Below, one piece after another: positions 25,280 through 33,411 of a stretch of DNA of 64,000 nucleotides (position 1 is its first letter; every line of letters begins with the position of its first letter). The position numbers were made by a program, and so were the translations under genes. The notes under the pieces were generated by a model. The model was not told the DNA's origin. It worked only from the letters and a program-made list of their open reading frames with translations, and ran no database searches. The DNA is from CBDFGN01 sp965247065 (lineage in GTDB: Bacteria > Bacteroidota > Bacteroidia > Cytophagales > Cyclobacteriaceae). The stretch spans positions 3,286,001-3,350,000 of the forward strand of contig CBDFGN010000006.1 in NCBI GenBank assembly GCA_965247065.1, in the 5' to 3' direction.

Positions 25280-26227
25280 ATGCCATTTCTGATGTCAGAT
25301 GCCAGGGCAATTCAAAATACCGCCTTATTAAAAAATACCGCCCGCGAGCTGGGTTTTTTTTACTGCGGAGTTTCGAAAGCTCAATACCTTGAGGAGGACG
25401 CTGCCATGATGGAAAAGTGGCTGGCCCAAAAGAAACATGGGCAGATGGTCTATTTGGAGAGGAATTTTGAAAAGAGAATGGATCCGCGATTATTGGTCCC
25501 GGGCGCCAAATCTGTGGTATCTCTGTTGTACAATTACTATCCTAAAGTCAACCTGGAATCTCCTGATTCATACAAGATCTCCAAGTACGCCTATGGGGAG
25601 GACTACCATAGGGTTATAAAAAGAAAGCTCCGAAAGCTTATGCAGATCCTGATCGACAATATTGGAGAAATTGAAGGACGAGCGTTTGTGGACTCGGCCC
25701 CGGTTATGGAAAGGCGCTGGGCCCAAATGAGCGGTGCAGGATGGATTGGTAAAAACAGCCTATTACTCAACAAAGAGCAGGGAAGCTTCTTCTTCCTTGC
25801 CGAACTCATAATTGATTTGGACCTGATTGAGGACAATCCTGTTGGGGATCACTGCGGCACGTGCACGCGCTGTATCGATGCCTGTCCGACCAACGCGATC
25901 GATGAGCCCTATTCGGTGGATGCCAGCAAATGCATTTCCTACTTTACTATCGAACTAAAAGAATCCATTCCAGACTCAGTAAAGGGTAAATTTGAGAATT
26001 GGATTTTTGGTTGTGACATTTGCCAGGACGTATGTCCCTGGAATCAGTTCTCGGTTTCGCACTCCGAACCGGCCTTTGATCCAGATCGGAGGCTAAGCCG
26101 CCTCGACAAAGATCAATGGCTCGAGTTGACCGAGCCAGTTTTCAAAGACTTATTCGCAAAATCAGCCGTTAAGAGATCTAAATACGTTGGTCTTAAAAGG
26201 AATATTACGTTTCTGGAAACCGACTAG
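25280..26227 (+). CDS. queG: Epoxyqueuosine reductase QueG
   Basis: QueG reduces epoxyqueuosine to queuosine in tRNA, using cobalamin and two [4Fe-4S] clusters. The 315-residue protein has the first ferredoxin motif CGTCTRCIDACP from residue 192 and the second CDICQDVCPW from residue 245. The MERRWAQMSGAGWIGKN segment is typical of the N-terminal cobalamin-binding half. The start at ATG 25280 abuts the ruvB stop; ATG 25292 four codons later would also work. It is slightly shorter than E. coli QueG because it lacks the HEAT-repeat tail. Confidence 0.95.
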   Translation: MPFLMSDARAIQNTALLKNTARELGFFYCGVSKAQYLEEDAAMMEKWLAQKKHGQMVYLERNFEKRMDPRLLVPGAKSVVSLLYNYYPKVNLESPDSYKISKYAYGEDYHRVIKRKLRKLMQILIDNIGEIEGRAFVDSAPVMERRWAQMSGAGWIGKNSLLLNKEQGSFFFLAELIIDLDLIEDNPVGDHCGTCTRCIDACPTNAIDEPYSVDASKCISYFTIELKESIPDSVKGKFENWIFGCDICQDVCPWNQFSVSHSEPAFDPDRRLSRLDKDQWLELTEPVFKDLFAKSAVKRSKYVGLKRNITFLETD

Positions 26228-26235
26228 ATAGATAC

Positions 26236-26415
26236 CTAAGCGAAATTTCTTTGCAGAATTTGCTTATGCGTAATCCCGAATTGTTGGTAGCACCATTCTT
26301 TCAATTCTCTTATTTCATCCGGGATTAAAGTGGAAAGAGCTTTTCTCAATTCCTTTTCAAAAAGCTCTGGATTAAAACTTACTTTGGAGAGGATTGTCTT
26401 AAAGTATGTCAACAT
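26236..26415 (-). CDS. Conserved 59-residue protein (helical, Cytophagales type)
   Basis: This small soluble protein starts MLTYFKTILSKVSFNPELF, continues with ELRKALSTLIPDEIRELKEW and ends GITHKQILQRNFA. The frame has coding character and is bounded by ATG 26415 and TAG 26236-26238. I recognise the pattern from unannotated small proteins in related genomes, but no function is known. Secondary structure looks entirely helical. It converges on queG (8 bases between stops) and is divergent from batD, filling most of the 300-base gap. Confidence 0.65.
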   Translation of the reverse strand: MLTYFKTILSKVSFNPELFEKELRKALSTLIPDEIRELKEWCYQQFGITHKQILQRNFA

Positions 26416-26502
26416 GGGCTGGGGTTTGAAATGTGCATTATCCGGTTTTCTGCATGATCTATAATAATAGTTAAAACGTACCTTAATTCAAAAGTATCTT
26501 CT

Positions 26503-26510
26503 TAAATTTG
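26503..26510 (+). promoter_or_regulatory. Candidate -7 promoter element of batD
   Basis: TAAATTTG matches TAnnTTTG exactly and lies 20 bases before the batD ATG at 26531. It argues against the upstream GTG at 26510, which it overlaps. No clear -33 element is present. Confidence 0.45.
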
Positions 26511-26530
26511 TGCCCTTCAAGGGGACCGAA

Positions 26531-27970
26531 ATGAGGACAATAGCAGGTAGATTATGGTGGTCTTGGCTAGCCTTTTTGATCGCCAATACAGCCTATAATC
26601 AGGAGGTAAGGATCGTGCTCGGCCCTGACAATGTCGCCGTAAATCAATTTTGGAAAATTACCGTTACGGTAGAAAATGAACGGCTGCGAGATTATAGTCC
26701 TTTTCCAGATATCCCCGGATTTGGTAAACGCGGAACCTCATCCTCATCCTCCACCAACTTCGTTAATGGCCAAATTAGTTCTTCCCAGAGTATTATTCAG
26801 AATTACACCTTGAAAAGGGAAGGGCCCTTCAGAATACCTCCTTTTACAATGACCATCAACGGCAAGGCTTATTCCTCTCCTGGCAAGACGGTAATGGTAG
26901 GCCCTCCAGTTCAGGCGCAAAGAAGGCGGGATCCTTTCGGAGACCCATTCGACGATTTCACCGGAAGGTCAGAACCACCGGAATTCGTGGACATCAGGGA
27001 TGAAGCCTTTTTGGCCTTGACAGTGGATACTGAGGAAGTTTATCTTGGGGAAGGCTTTACAATAACCCTCGCCTTTTATATTCCACAGGATAACCGCGCC
27101 CCCCTCGAGTTTTACGAGTTGGGTAAGCAACTCACAGATATTCTGAAGGAGATCAAACCGGCAAATTGTTGGGAGGAGAATTTTAATATAGAGAACATCA
27201 ACCGAGAACCGGTGACTGTAAATGGACGGATGTTTTCCAAATACAAGATCTATCAAGCTACTAATTATCCTTTGAACCTGGAACCGATATATTTCCCATC
27301 CGTGGGCCTGAAAATGATCAAGTACCAGGTGGCGAAGAATCCGTCATTCTTCGGCAGAAATCGTAAGCAGGACTTCAAAGCGTTCAGCACAAAACCGAAG
27401 ACAGTCAAAGTAAAGGATCTTCCTCCGCATCCGTTAAAGGAAGAAGTAGCCGTTGGTAATTATCGCCTGGAGGAGAGAATAAGCAGCAAGGAGATGGAAA
27501 CAGGCCAGAGTTTTAGCTATAATTTTACAATAAAGGGGGAGGGTAATATATCCGCAATAGACAAACCCGAGATCCTGGAGGACGGTAATTTTGACTTCTA
27601 TCCTCCCAACATAAAACAAGATATTATTCGCAGCAATAATCGAGTTACTGGAGCCAAGGCGTTCGGATACTATGGAATTCCCAACGAGCCTGGAGAATTT
27701 GATTTTCAGGATCAAATCGGCTGGATATATTTTAACACACGCAAAGACCAATATGATACATTGAAATCGCATATGGTGGTCAAAGTCACCGGGGAAAGTA
27801 AACGGAATGAGTACATTCTGTCTACCGATCTGGGCTCTTTTTACGATGTGCTTGAAGTTGAAGACAATCGACTGATCGATCGGCAAAAGGAGGAGCTAAT
27901 CAAACTTTGGGCCAACATCCTTATTTTGGCCATGTTGATTTTTACCGCAATTTTCGTTCTAAAAAGATAA
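26531..27970 (+). CDS. batD: BatD family protein
   Basis: The 479-residue exported membrane protein is homologous to BatD of the Bacteroides aerotolerance (bat) operon. It has a signal peptide (MRTIAGRLWWSWLAFLIANTA), BatD beta-sandwich features (VRIVLGPDNVAVNQFWKITV, FPDIPGFGKRGTSSSSS, SQSIIQNYTLKREGPFRIPP), and a C-terminal membrane helix (WANILILAMLIFTAIFVLKR). BatD is usually encoded with VWA proteins BatA/BatB and MoxR; here it stands alone, followed by aroC after 11 bases. The function in oxygen tolerance or surface-protein assembly is not settled. The ATG 26531 start is chosen because the signal peptide begins there. Confidence 0.88.
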   Translation: MRTIAGRLWWSWLAFLIANTAYNQEVRIVLGPDNVAVNQFWKITVTVENERLRDYSPFPDIPGFGKRGTSSSSSTNFVNGQISSSQSIIQNYTLKREGPFRIPPFTMTINGKAYSSPGKTVMVGPPVQAQRRRDPFGDPFDDFTGRSEPPEFVDIRDEAFLALTVDTEEVYLGEGFTITLAFYIPQDNRAPLEFYELGKQLTDILKEIKPANCWEENFNIENINREPVTVNGRMFSKYKIYQATNYPLNLEPIYFPSVGLKMIKYQVAKNPSFFGRNRKQDFKAFSTKPKTVKVKDLPPHPLKEEVAVGNYRLEERISSKEMETGQSFSYNFTIKGEGNISAIDKPEILEDGNFDFYPPNIKQDIIRSNNRVTGAKAFGYYGIPNEPGEFDFQDQIGWIYFNTRKDQYDTLKSHMVVKVTGESKRNEYILSTDLGSFYDVLEVEDNRLIDRQKEELIKLWANILILAMLIFTAIFVLKR

Positions 27971-27981
27971 CTCCTCTATTC

Positions 27982-29058
27982 ATGGGCAATACATTTGGCA
28001 AAATCCTTAGGATCACCACGTTTGGTGAATCCCACGGCGATGCCATCGGCGTCATTCTGGATGGATGTCCGGCTGGTTTGGAGGTCAGTCTTGAAGATCT
28101 GCAAAAGGAGCTTGGCCGGAGACGTCCAGGCCAATCCAAAATCACTACCCAACGCAAGGAAGCCGACCAAGTTAGAATTCTGAGTGGAATGTTTGAAGGT
28201 AAGACCACAGGAATGCCCATTTCCATGATAATTTGGAACGAAGATGCCAAGAGCAAGGATTATTCTCACATAGCTAAAGTTTTTCGTCCGAGCCATGCTG
28301 ATTATACCTACCAGAAAAAATACGGGATCAGGGACTACAGGGGTGGAGGACGAAGTTCGGCTCGTGAAACGGCCTCCTGGGTGGCAGCCGGAGCTATCGC
28401 GAAGCAATTCTTGAGTCCCCTGGGAGTGCAGGTAAGAGCGTTTGTATCACAGGTTGGGTCGATCAGCCTGGAGAAGGACTATCTCGATTTGGATCTGGAT
28501 CGTGTTGAGGAAAACATAGTCCGCTGTCCCGATCCCCAAATAGCTTCCAGAATGGAGGAGTTAATTGAATCCACCAGAAAAAACCGGGACAGCATTGGTG
28601 GGGTCATAACCGGAGTGATCATGGGTGTGCCGGCAGGCTTAGGAGAACCGGTTTTCGATAAGCTGCACGCAGCATTGGGAAATGCCATGCTAACCATCAA
28701 CGCGGTCAAGGGGTTTGAGTATGGCAGCGGCTTCAAGGGTGTGGAGATGAGCGGATCGGCCCATAACGATGAGTTTTTTCAGGATGGAGACCAGGTAAAG
28801 ACCACGACCAATTACTCAGGCGGAATACAAGGAGGAATCTCCAACGGAGAAGACATCTATTTCAAAGTGGCATTCAAACCCGTGGCCACCATAATGCTAG
28901 ATCAACAGTCCGTGGATCAAAGTGGAAAGCCGGCAGTGGTTGAAGGAAAGGGCAGGCACGATCCCTGTGTCGTTCCCAGGGCCGTTCCTATAGTCGAAGC
29001 ACTTAGCGCCTTGATTATCGCCGACTTTTACCTCATGTCCAAAACATCCCGTAACTAA
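27982..29058 (+). CDS. aroC: Chorismate synthase
   Basis: AroC converts 5-enolpyruvylshikimate 3-phosphate to chorismate using reduced FMN, the last step of the shikimate pathway. The 358-residue protein starts at ATG 27982 (MGNTFGKILRITTFGESHG, the canonical opening). The three family signatures are visible: GESHGDAIGVILDGCPAGL, the RGGGRSSARETASWVAAGA region and the C-terminal RHDPCVVPRAVPIVEA. It lies 11 bases after batD and 17 bases before the symporter gene. Confidence 0.97.
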   Translation: MGNTFGKILRITTFGESHGDAIGVILDGCPAGLEVSLEDLQKELGRRRPGQSKITTQRKEADQVRILSGMFEGKTTGMPISMIIWNEDAKSKDYSHIAKVFRPSHADYTYQKKYGIRDYRGGGRSSARETASWVAAGAIAKQFLSPLGVQVRAFVSQVGSISLEKDYLDLDLDRVEENIVRCPDPQIASRMEELIESTRKNRDSIGGVITGVIMGVPAGLGEPVFDKLHAALGNAMLTINAVKGFEYGSGFKGVEMSGSAHNDEFFQDGDQVKTTTNYSGGIQGGISNGEDIYFKVAFKPVATIMLDQQSVDQSGKPAVVEGKGRHDPCVVPRAVPIVEALSALIIADFYLMSKTSRN

Positions 29059-29075
29059 CTCTTCTTCTGCTAACT

Positions 29076-30401
29076 GTGAAAAATACTCCCCTCCATGTTC
29101 AGATCTTGATCGGGATGACCCTTGGCGTAATCTTTGGCCTGATGGCGGTTTGGCTGGATTTCCAGCAATTCACTCAGTACTGGATTAAGCCCTGGGGAAC
29201 TATTTTCATTAATCTTCTGAAACTGATTGCCGTTCCACTGGTACTGGTTTCATTAATTGATGGTATCAGCAACCTTACGGACATCTCAAGGTTATCCCGG
29301 ATTGGAGGGAAGACAGTTGGATTATATATAACTACTACAGTCCTGGCGATCACTATTGGATTGTTGTTGGTGAATAGCATCAAACCAGGAGAGTATTTGC
29401 CGGAGGAAAAAAGGGAGGAACTTCGTCTTAAATACGCATCCGATGCTAGCATGAAAATGAACGATGCTAAGGAAGTCCGGGAATCGGGCCCGTTGCAAGT
29501 TTTGGTCGACATTGTTCCTGATAACATCTTCAATGCGACCCAGAGCAACGGGAAGATGCTTCAGGTCATATTTTTTGCCGTGCTGTTTGGTATTGCAATG
29601 ATTGTCACTCCCTCGAAACATACCAGCCCGGTAAAGTCCTTTTTCCAAGGGGTTAACGGCGTAATCATCAAAATGGTGGGAATAATTATGAAATTCTCAC
29701 CTATCGGTGTGGCAGCGCTGCTGGCCGGACTAATCGTGGATATAGCAGGAGATGATCCTGCCGGGGCGATAGATCTATTCAAAGCTTTGGGCATATACGC
29801 TATCAATGTGCTTCTGGGTCTGGCCATAATGGTGTTGCTAGTTTATCCGCTAATCGTTCAATTCGTTACCAAGGTCAGATATGTCGACTTTTTTAAGGCG
29901 ATCTTTCCCGCCCAGATGCTAGCCTTTACCACCAGTTCCAGTGCAGCTACCCTACCGGTCACCATGGATAGGGTGGAAAAGAAGATCGGCGTATCGGAAG
30001 AGGTAACCAGCTTCGTTTTGCCTCTTGGAGCTACCATAAATATGGATGGAACCAGTATCCACCAGGCTGTTTCGGCGGTTTTCATTGCCCAGGCTTTTGG
30101 TCACGACCTAACGCTGGGTCAACAATTAATGATCGTACTGACTGCCACCTTATCATCCATAGGGGCGGCAGCCGTTCCGAGCGCCGGTCTCATTATGCTG
30201 GTTATCGTTCTTACCGCCATCGGTGTTGAGCCGGAAGGGCTGGCCTTGATAATTGCCCTCGATAGGCCTCTTGATATGTGCCGAACTATCGTCAATGTAA
30301 CAGGAGATGCTACTGTGGCCACCTTGGTAGCCACCTCGGAAGGGGAATTGAGTGCTGGAGTGGAAGAGCGGTCTCCGAACCACAATGACGCGGATGATTG
30401 A
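29076..30401 (+). CDS. Dicarboxylate/amino acid:cation symporter (DAACS family)
   Basis: The 441-residue membrane transporter is of the GltP/DctA kind and takes up glutamate, aspartate or C4-dicarboxylates with H+ or Na+. Family hallmarks are the serine-rich re-entrant loop TTSSSAATLPVT, the VLPLGATINMDGTSIHQ motif in TM7, and the AAVPSAGLIML and ALDRPLDMCRTIVNVTGDAT signatures. The start is GTG at 29076, giving MKNTPLHVQILIGMTLG. An insertion of about 50 residues between TM3 and TM4 (KPGEYLPEEKREELRLKYAS) occurs in several homologues. Confidence 0.93.
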   Translation: MKNTPLHVQILIGMTLGVIFGLMAVWLDFQQFTQYWIKPWGTIFINLLKLIAVPLVLVSLIDGISNLTDISRLSRIGGKTVGLYITTTVLAITIGLLLVNSIKPGEYLPEEKREELRLKYASDASMKMNDAKEVRESGPLQVLVDIVPDNIFNATQSNGKMLQVIFFAVLFGIAMIVTPSKHTSPVKSFFQGVNGVIIKMVGIIMKFSPIGVAALLAGLIVDIAGDDPAGAIDLFKALGIYAINVLLGLAIMVLLVYPLIVQFVTKVRYVDFFKAIFPAQMLAFTTSSSAATLPVTMDRVEKKIGVSEEVTSFVLPLGATINMDGTSIHQAVSAVFIAQAFGHDLTLGQQLMIVLTATLSSIGAAAVPSAGLIMLVIVLTAIGVEPEGLALIIALDRPLDMCRTIVNVTGDATVATLVATSEGELSAGVEERSPNHNDADD

Positions 30402-30430
30402 TTAATGAAACTAATTAGCTAAAAAAGGCG

Positions 30431-30438
30431 TACTTTTG
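30431..30438 (+). promoter_or_regulatory. Candidate -7 promoter element of nfu
   Basis: TACTTTTG matches TAnnTTTG exactly, 14 bases before the nfu start codon. No TTTG is found at the -33 distance. Confidence 0.4.
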
Positions 30439-30451
30439 AGTATGCAAGGCT

Positions 30452-31042
30452 ATGATCATGGAAGTCAAAGAGAATAAGAACGTAAACATCTATTTAGAAG
30501 CCAATCCCAACCCGAATTCGCTCAAATTTGTGGCCAACTACATGCTTCTTCCCGAGGGTTTGAGTCGTGATTACCCCGACTTGGATAGTGCGTCACTAGC
30601 TCCTTTGGCACAGGATTTATTCAAATTTGACTACGTAACTCGCGTTTTTTATATGAGCAATTTCGTCACGGTTACAAAATCTGATGACAAGGAGTGGATT
30701 GAGGTTCAAGACGAATTAAAGGGAGTGATCAAGGGGTTTCTTGGATCCGGGAAGTCCATTTTGAACGAGAACCTTGAAACTGAGGAGAGCACCGATTCAG
30801 AAGAGGAGGGCGGAATCGATCAAAAGATCAAAAGCATTCTGGATGAATACGTTCGACCCGCTGTAGAACAAGACGGTGGAGCGATTTCTTTTCACTCCTT
30901 TGACGACGGTGTAGTCAGACTGCTACTGCAGGGCTCCTGCAGCGGTTGTCCGTCTTCGATGATCACGCTTAAAGCGGGTATCGAAAATCTCCTGAAACGG
31001 ATGATTCCTGAGGTGGAGGCCGTAGAGGCCGAGGAGCTATAG
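30452..31042 (+). CDS. Fe-S cluster scaffold/carrier NfuA-like (Nfu_N + NifU C-terminal domains)
   Basis: The 196-residue protein has an N-terminal Nfu_N domain (about residues 10-100: YLEANPNPNSLKFVANYMLL) and a C-terminal NifU-like domain (about 122-190). The cluster-binding motif CSGCPSS has Cys163 and Cys166. These proteins bind and deliver [4Fe-4S] clusters to client enzymes, which could include QueG in this window. An acidic linker of about 15 residues joins the domains. ATG 30452 or ATG 30458 can serve as start. Confidence 0.92.
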   Translation: MIMEVKENKNVNIYLEANPNPNSLKFVANYMLLPEGLSRDYPDLDSASLAPLAQDLFKFDYVTRVFYMSNFVTVTKSDDKEWIEVQDELKGVIKGFLGSGKSILNENLETEESTDSEEEGGIDQKIKSILDEYVRPAVEQDGGAISFHSFDDGVVRLLLQGSCSGCPSSMITLKAGIENLLKRMIPEVEAVEAEEL

Positions 31043-31093
31043 AGCACTGGACTACATCAGCCTAATAGGATCATAAAGTTGGAATTTTTGAAT

Positions 31094-31348
31094 CTAGTCC
31101 GCCACTTTTCTTACTTTCTGCATTTTTGTGGCAGCGTCGATCATACGGATCCAACTGACCCTTTCTCCTGACTTCAGCGATTCGTAGCAGTATCTGTCTC
31201 CTTCTTTTATCAGCTTGCAAAGGCCCAGATCATAGCGCAGTGATTCCACGGTATCTCCTGGATTAATAAGGTTTTTGTGCAGGTCCAACAACTGGGGCAG
31301 ATTCTGATGATCCGCTGGGGGTTTGCTTTTGAAGAATTTGAACATCAA
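31094..31348 (-). CDS. Small hypothetical protein (84 residues)
   Basis: The 84-residue soluble protein starts MMFKFFKSKPPADHQNLPQL and ends in a basic tail (TKMQKVRKVAD). The middle (PGDTVESLRYDLGLCKLIKE, then GDRYCYESLKSGERVSWIRM) looks like a compact alpha/beta fold. I do not recognise a named family. It converges on nfu with 51 bases between stops. It is the last clear gene before a 469-base stretch with no convincing coding region. Confidence 0.6.
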   Translation of the reverse strand: MMFKFFKSKPPADHQNLPQLLDLHKNLINPGDTVESLRYDLGLCKLIKEGDRYCYESLKSGERVSWIRMIDAATKMQKVRKVAD

Positions 31349-31384
31349 ACTGCTGATTGTTTAAAATTACGAAATTCTCGGATA

Positions 31385-31735
31385 GAGGCTCTAAATCAAG
31401 GCCTCGAACAGGATTTCCACCCTGCGCAACGCCGTTCTTCCGGTGCCGTCCTTAATTTGGTACCGGCAACTCGATCCGGGGCGCCACGAGCTTCCTTTCC
31501 CAACCAGCTGGCCGGCAAGAGAAGTGCCGGCGGTCCTGGGGACGCGAGAGACTCCGGCTTCATTGCGAACTTTACCAGAGCTTGAATGTCTTTTGGGTTG
31601 TGCGTATGCCTCGGCAGCGGGGTCTCGCGATAAACGTGGCCCACAAACGGTGCACAGGTCCAGGATGTCATCCTCAAGCCGCTGGATTAACCCTTTTAAC
31701 TTTGGACTCTACATCTTATGCAAAATATTAAGGTC
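31385..31735. other. GC-rich, hairpin-rich stretch without a clear gene; candidate structured RNA
   Basis: The 469-base gap between the small protein at 31348 and the sigma factor at 31818 contains about 300 bases that are much richer in G+C than the neighbours (roughly 60% by my count over 31401-31570). Many perfect local stems are visible: GAGGC/GCCTC (31385 and 31401), CAGG/CCTG (31409 and 31421), CCGGTGCC/GGTACCGG (31440 and 31459, one wobble), CTCG/CGAG (31470 and 31487), GCCGGCA/TGCCGGC (31511 and 31525) and AGGAT/ATCCT (31662 and 31670). Several overlapping frames are open on both strands, typical of GC-rich non-coding DNA. None has a good start plus recognisable protein. Hallmark motifs of RNase P RNA and tmRNA are not seen. 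Confidence 0.45.
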
Positions 31736-31817
31736 GTAAATATACCCCTCTAGTACTGATCCTATTTAAGGTGCGTCTTTTTTAGAATATTTTCGTTTAT
31801 CATATAAAGCACTGAGA

Positions 31818-32354
31818 ATGACCACATCAATAGAGAATTTATATAACCAGTTCGCCGTTGAGTTGCACGATTACATCCAACTAAAAGTGAGGGATGAGGA
31901 TACGGCTAAGGACATACTCCAGGATATTTTTCTTAAACTGTTCGCAAATAGTGCCCGAATTCCGGAGCCTAAAAAACTGAGAAATTGGGTCTTTACAATC
32001 TCAAGAAACGCGGTCATCGATCATTTCCGAAAGACCAACAAAATAACCGCCCGAACTGAACAACTCGCCGACGCTGGTGCCTCACCGGATGAGTCCGATG
32101 AATCTGAATTTTCACAATGTTTTTTGCCCTTTATTGAAGAGCTCCCCGCGCTAGAGAGGGACTTGTTGACCAAGGTGGACCTTCAGGGTTTAAAACAGAA
32201 GGCTTTGGCGGATCAGATGAATATGTCCTATTCGGGACTTAAGTCGAAGGTCCAGCGAGCCAGGGAAAAAGTCAAAAAGCTCTTTGAGGAATGCTGCCGA
32301 ATTGAATATGACAGCGCTGGGTTGCCAGTCGACTGTTTTCCTAAAAGCTGCTAA
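31818..32354 (+). CDS. SigZ-like ECF sigma factor
   Basis: The 178-residue sigma factor has region 2 at about residues 10-75 (DEDTAKDILQDIFLKLFAN, NWVFTISRNAVIDHFRK) and region 4 at about 110-160 (LPALERDLLTKVDLQGLKQK, SYSGLKSKVQRAREKVKKLF). A short cysteine-bearing tail (ECCRIEYDSAGLPVDCFPKS) matches the SigZ group, where this tail may act as a redox or metal switch. No anti-sigma gene is adjacent. The last four bases overlap the convergent dusB end. Confidence 0.85.
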   Translation: MTTSIENLYNQFAVELHDYIQLKVRDEDTAKDILQDIFLKLFANSARIPEPKKLRNWVFTISRNAVIDHFRKTNKITARTEQLADAGASPDESDESEFSQCFLPFIEELPALERDLLTKVDLQGLKQKALADQMNMSYSGLKSKVQRAREKVKKLFEECCRIEYDSAGLPVDCFPKSC

Positions 32355-33346
32355 GCGAGCAGGGCCCTCTCCCGAAAAGAAAAAGCAATTTCGTCCAGAA
32401 TTTCACTTACCAATTGAGGATCCGGTTCATTCACCAGGCGCGTTCGGTGGGATTTGAAATTGGGCAGGGCCCGAAAATAATTCGAGTAGTGCCGTCGCAT
32501 CTCGAAAACTCCCTTGCGAGCCCCTTTCCAGCGGATGGAAAAATTAAGATGTTTCTTAGCTACTCTGATTCTCTCATCCAATGAGGGCGGTGAGAGAGTT
32601 TCAGAAGTATCTAAATAGTGCTTGATCTCATTGAATAGCCAAGGATTTCCAATGGATGCACGACCGATCATTATTCCATCAACTCCAAACCTCTGTCGAT
32701 ACTGCAGAGCCTTAGTGGGAGAATCGATATCGCCATTTCCAAATATGGGAATATGGATTCGGGGATGATTCTTAACTGCTGCAATGTGTCTCCAATCGGC
32801 CTCTCCTTTATACATCTGTTGACGGGTTCGGCCATGAATCGTTAGGGCCTCAATCCCCACATCCTGAAGCCTTTGAGCTACTTCAACGATCTTTATGGAT
32901 TTATCGTCCCACCCCAACCTTGTTTTGACGGTTACTGGAAGGGATACCCGATCCACAATCTCGGCCGTCATAGCCTGCATTTTGGGAAGATCCTGCAGAA
33001 TTCCAGCGCCGGCTCCTTTGCAAGCAACTTTTTTTACCGGACAACCGTAGTTGATGTCCAATATTTCCGGCTTTGCCTCTTCAGCCCGGGCCGCAGCTTT
33101 CCTCATGGATTCTATTTTCTCACCAAAGATCTGTATTCCGATCGGGCGCTCGTATTGGTAAATGTCGAGTTTCTTTAAGCTCTTGGCCGCATCCCTTATA
33201 AGACCCTCAGCAGAAATGAATTCGGTATACATCAGGTCGGCCCCAAGTTCTTTGCAAACCGCCCTGAAAGGAGGATCACTTACATCCTCCATCGGCGCTA
33301 ATAGTAGCGGGAACGCTCCCAAGTCAATATTACCGATTCGAACCAT
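32351..33346 (-). CDS. dusB: tRNA-dihydrouridine synthase B
   Basis: The 331-residue FMN enzyme reduces uridine to dihydrouridine in tRNA D-loops. It shows APMEDVSDPPFRAVCKELGA at the N-terminus, the DINYGCPVKKVACKGAGAG motif with the catalytic cysteine (in KVACKG), KTRLGWD, the TIHGRTRQQMYKGEADW motif and GNGDIDSP. The DusB subgroup is the best match by length and motif wording. Its C-terminal RNA-binding helical domain is intact. It is convergent with the SigZ-like gene and divergent from the CPBP protease. Confidence 0.94.
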   Translation of the reverse strand: MVRIGNIDLGAFPLLLAPMEDVSDPPFRAVCKELGADLMYTEFISAEGLIRDAAKSLKKLDIYQYERPIGIQIFGEKIESMRKAAARAEEAKPEILDINYGCPVKKVACKGAGAGILQDLPKMQAMTAEIVDRVSLPVTVKTRLGWDDKSIKIVEVAQRLQDVGIEALTIHGRTRQQMYKGEADWRHIAAVKNHPRIHIPIFGNGDIDSPTKALQYRQRFGVDGIMIGRASIGNPWLFNEIKHYLDTSETLSPPSLDERIRVAKKHLNFSIRWKGARKGVFEMRRHYSNYFRALPNFKSHRTRLVNEPDPQLVSEILDEIAFSFRERALLA

Positions 33347-33411
33347 CTGGACTGCCCGTCAAAAGACTGTGAATAAATTTTGCCGTAAATTTAAGGGAAT
33401 TAAGCAAAAAA

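Noticed and set aside
31396..31677. Open frame of 93 codons on the minus strand in the GC-rich element
   Set aside because: It starts with TTG, has no recognisable domain, and other frames on both strands are equally open, as expected in GC-rich non-coding DNA.
31385..31735. Possible RNase P RNA or tmRNA
   Set aside because: The length fits, but the conserved RNase P core (GAGGAAAGTCC-like and ACAGAA-like blocks) and the tmRNA ends or tag-coding frame were not found on either strand.
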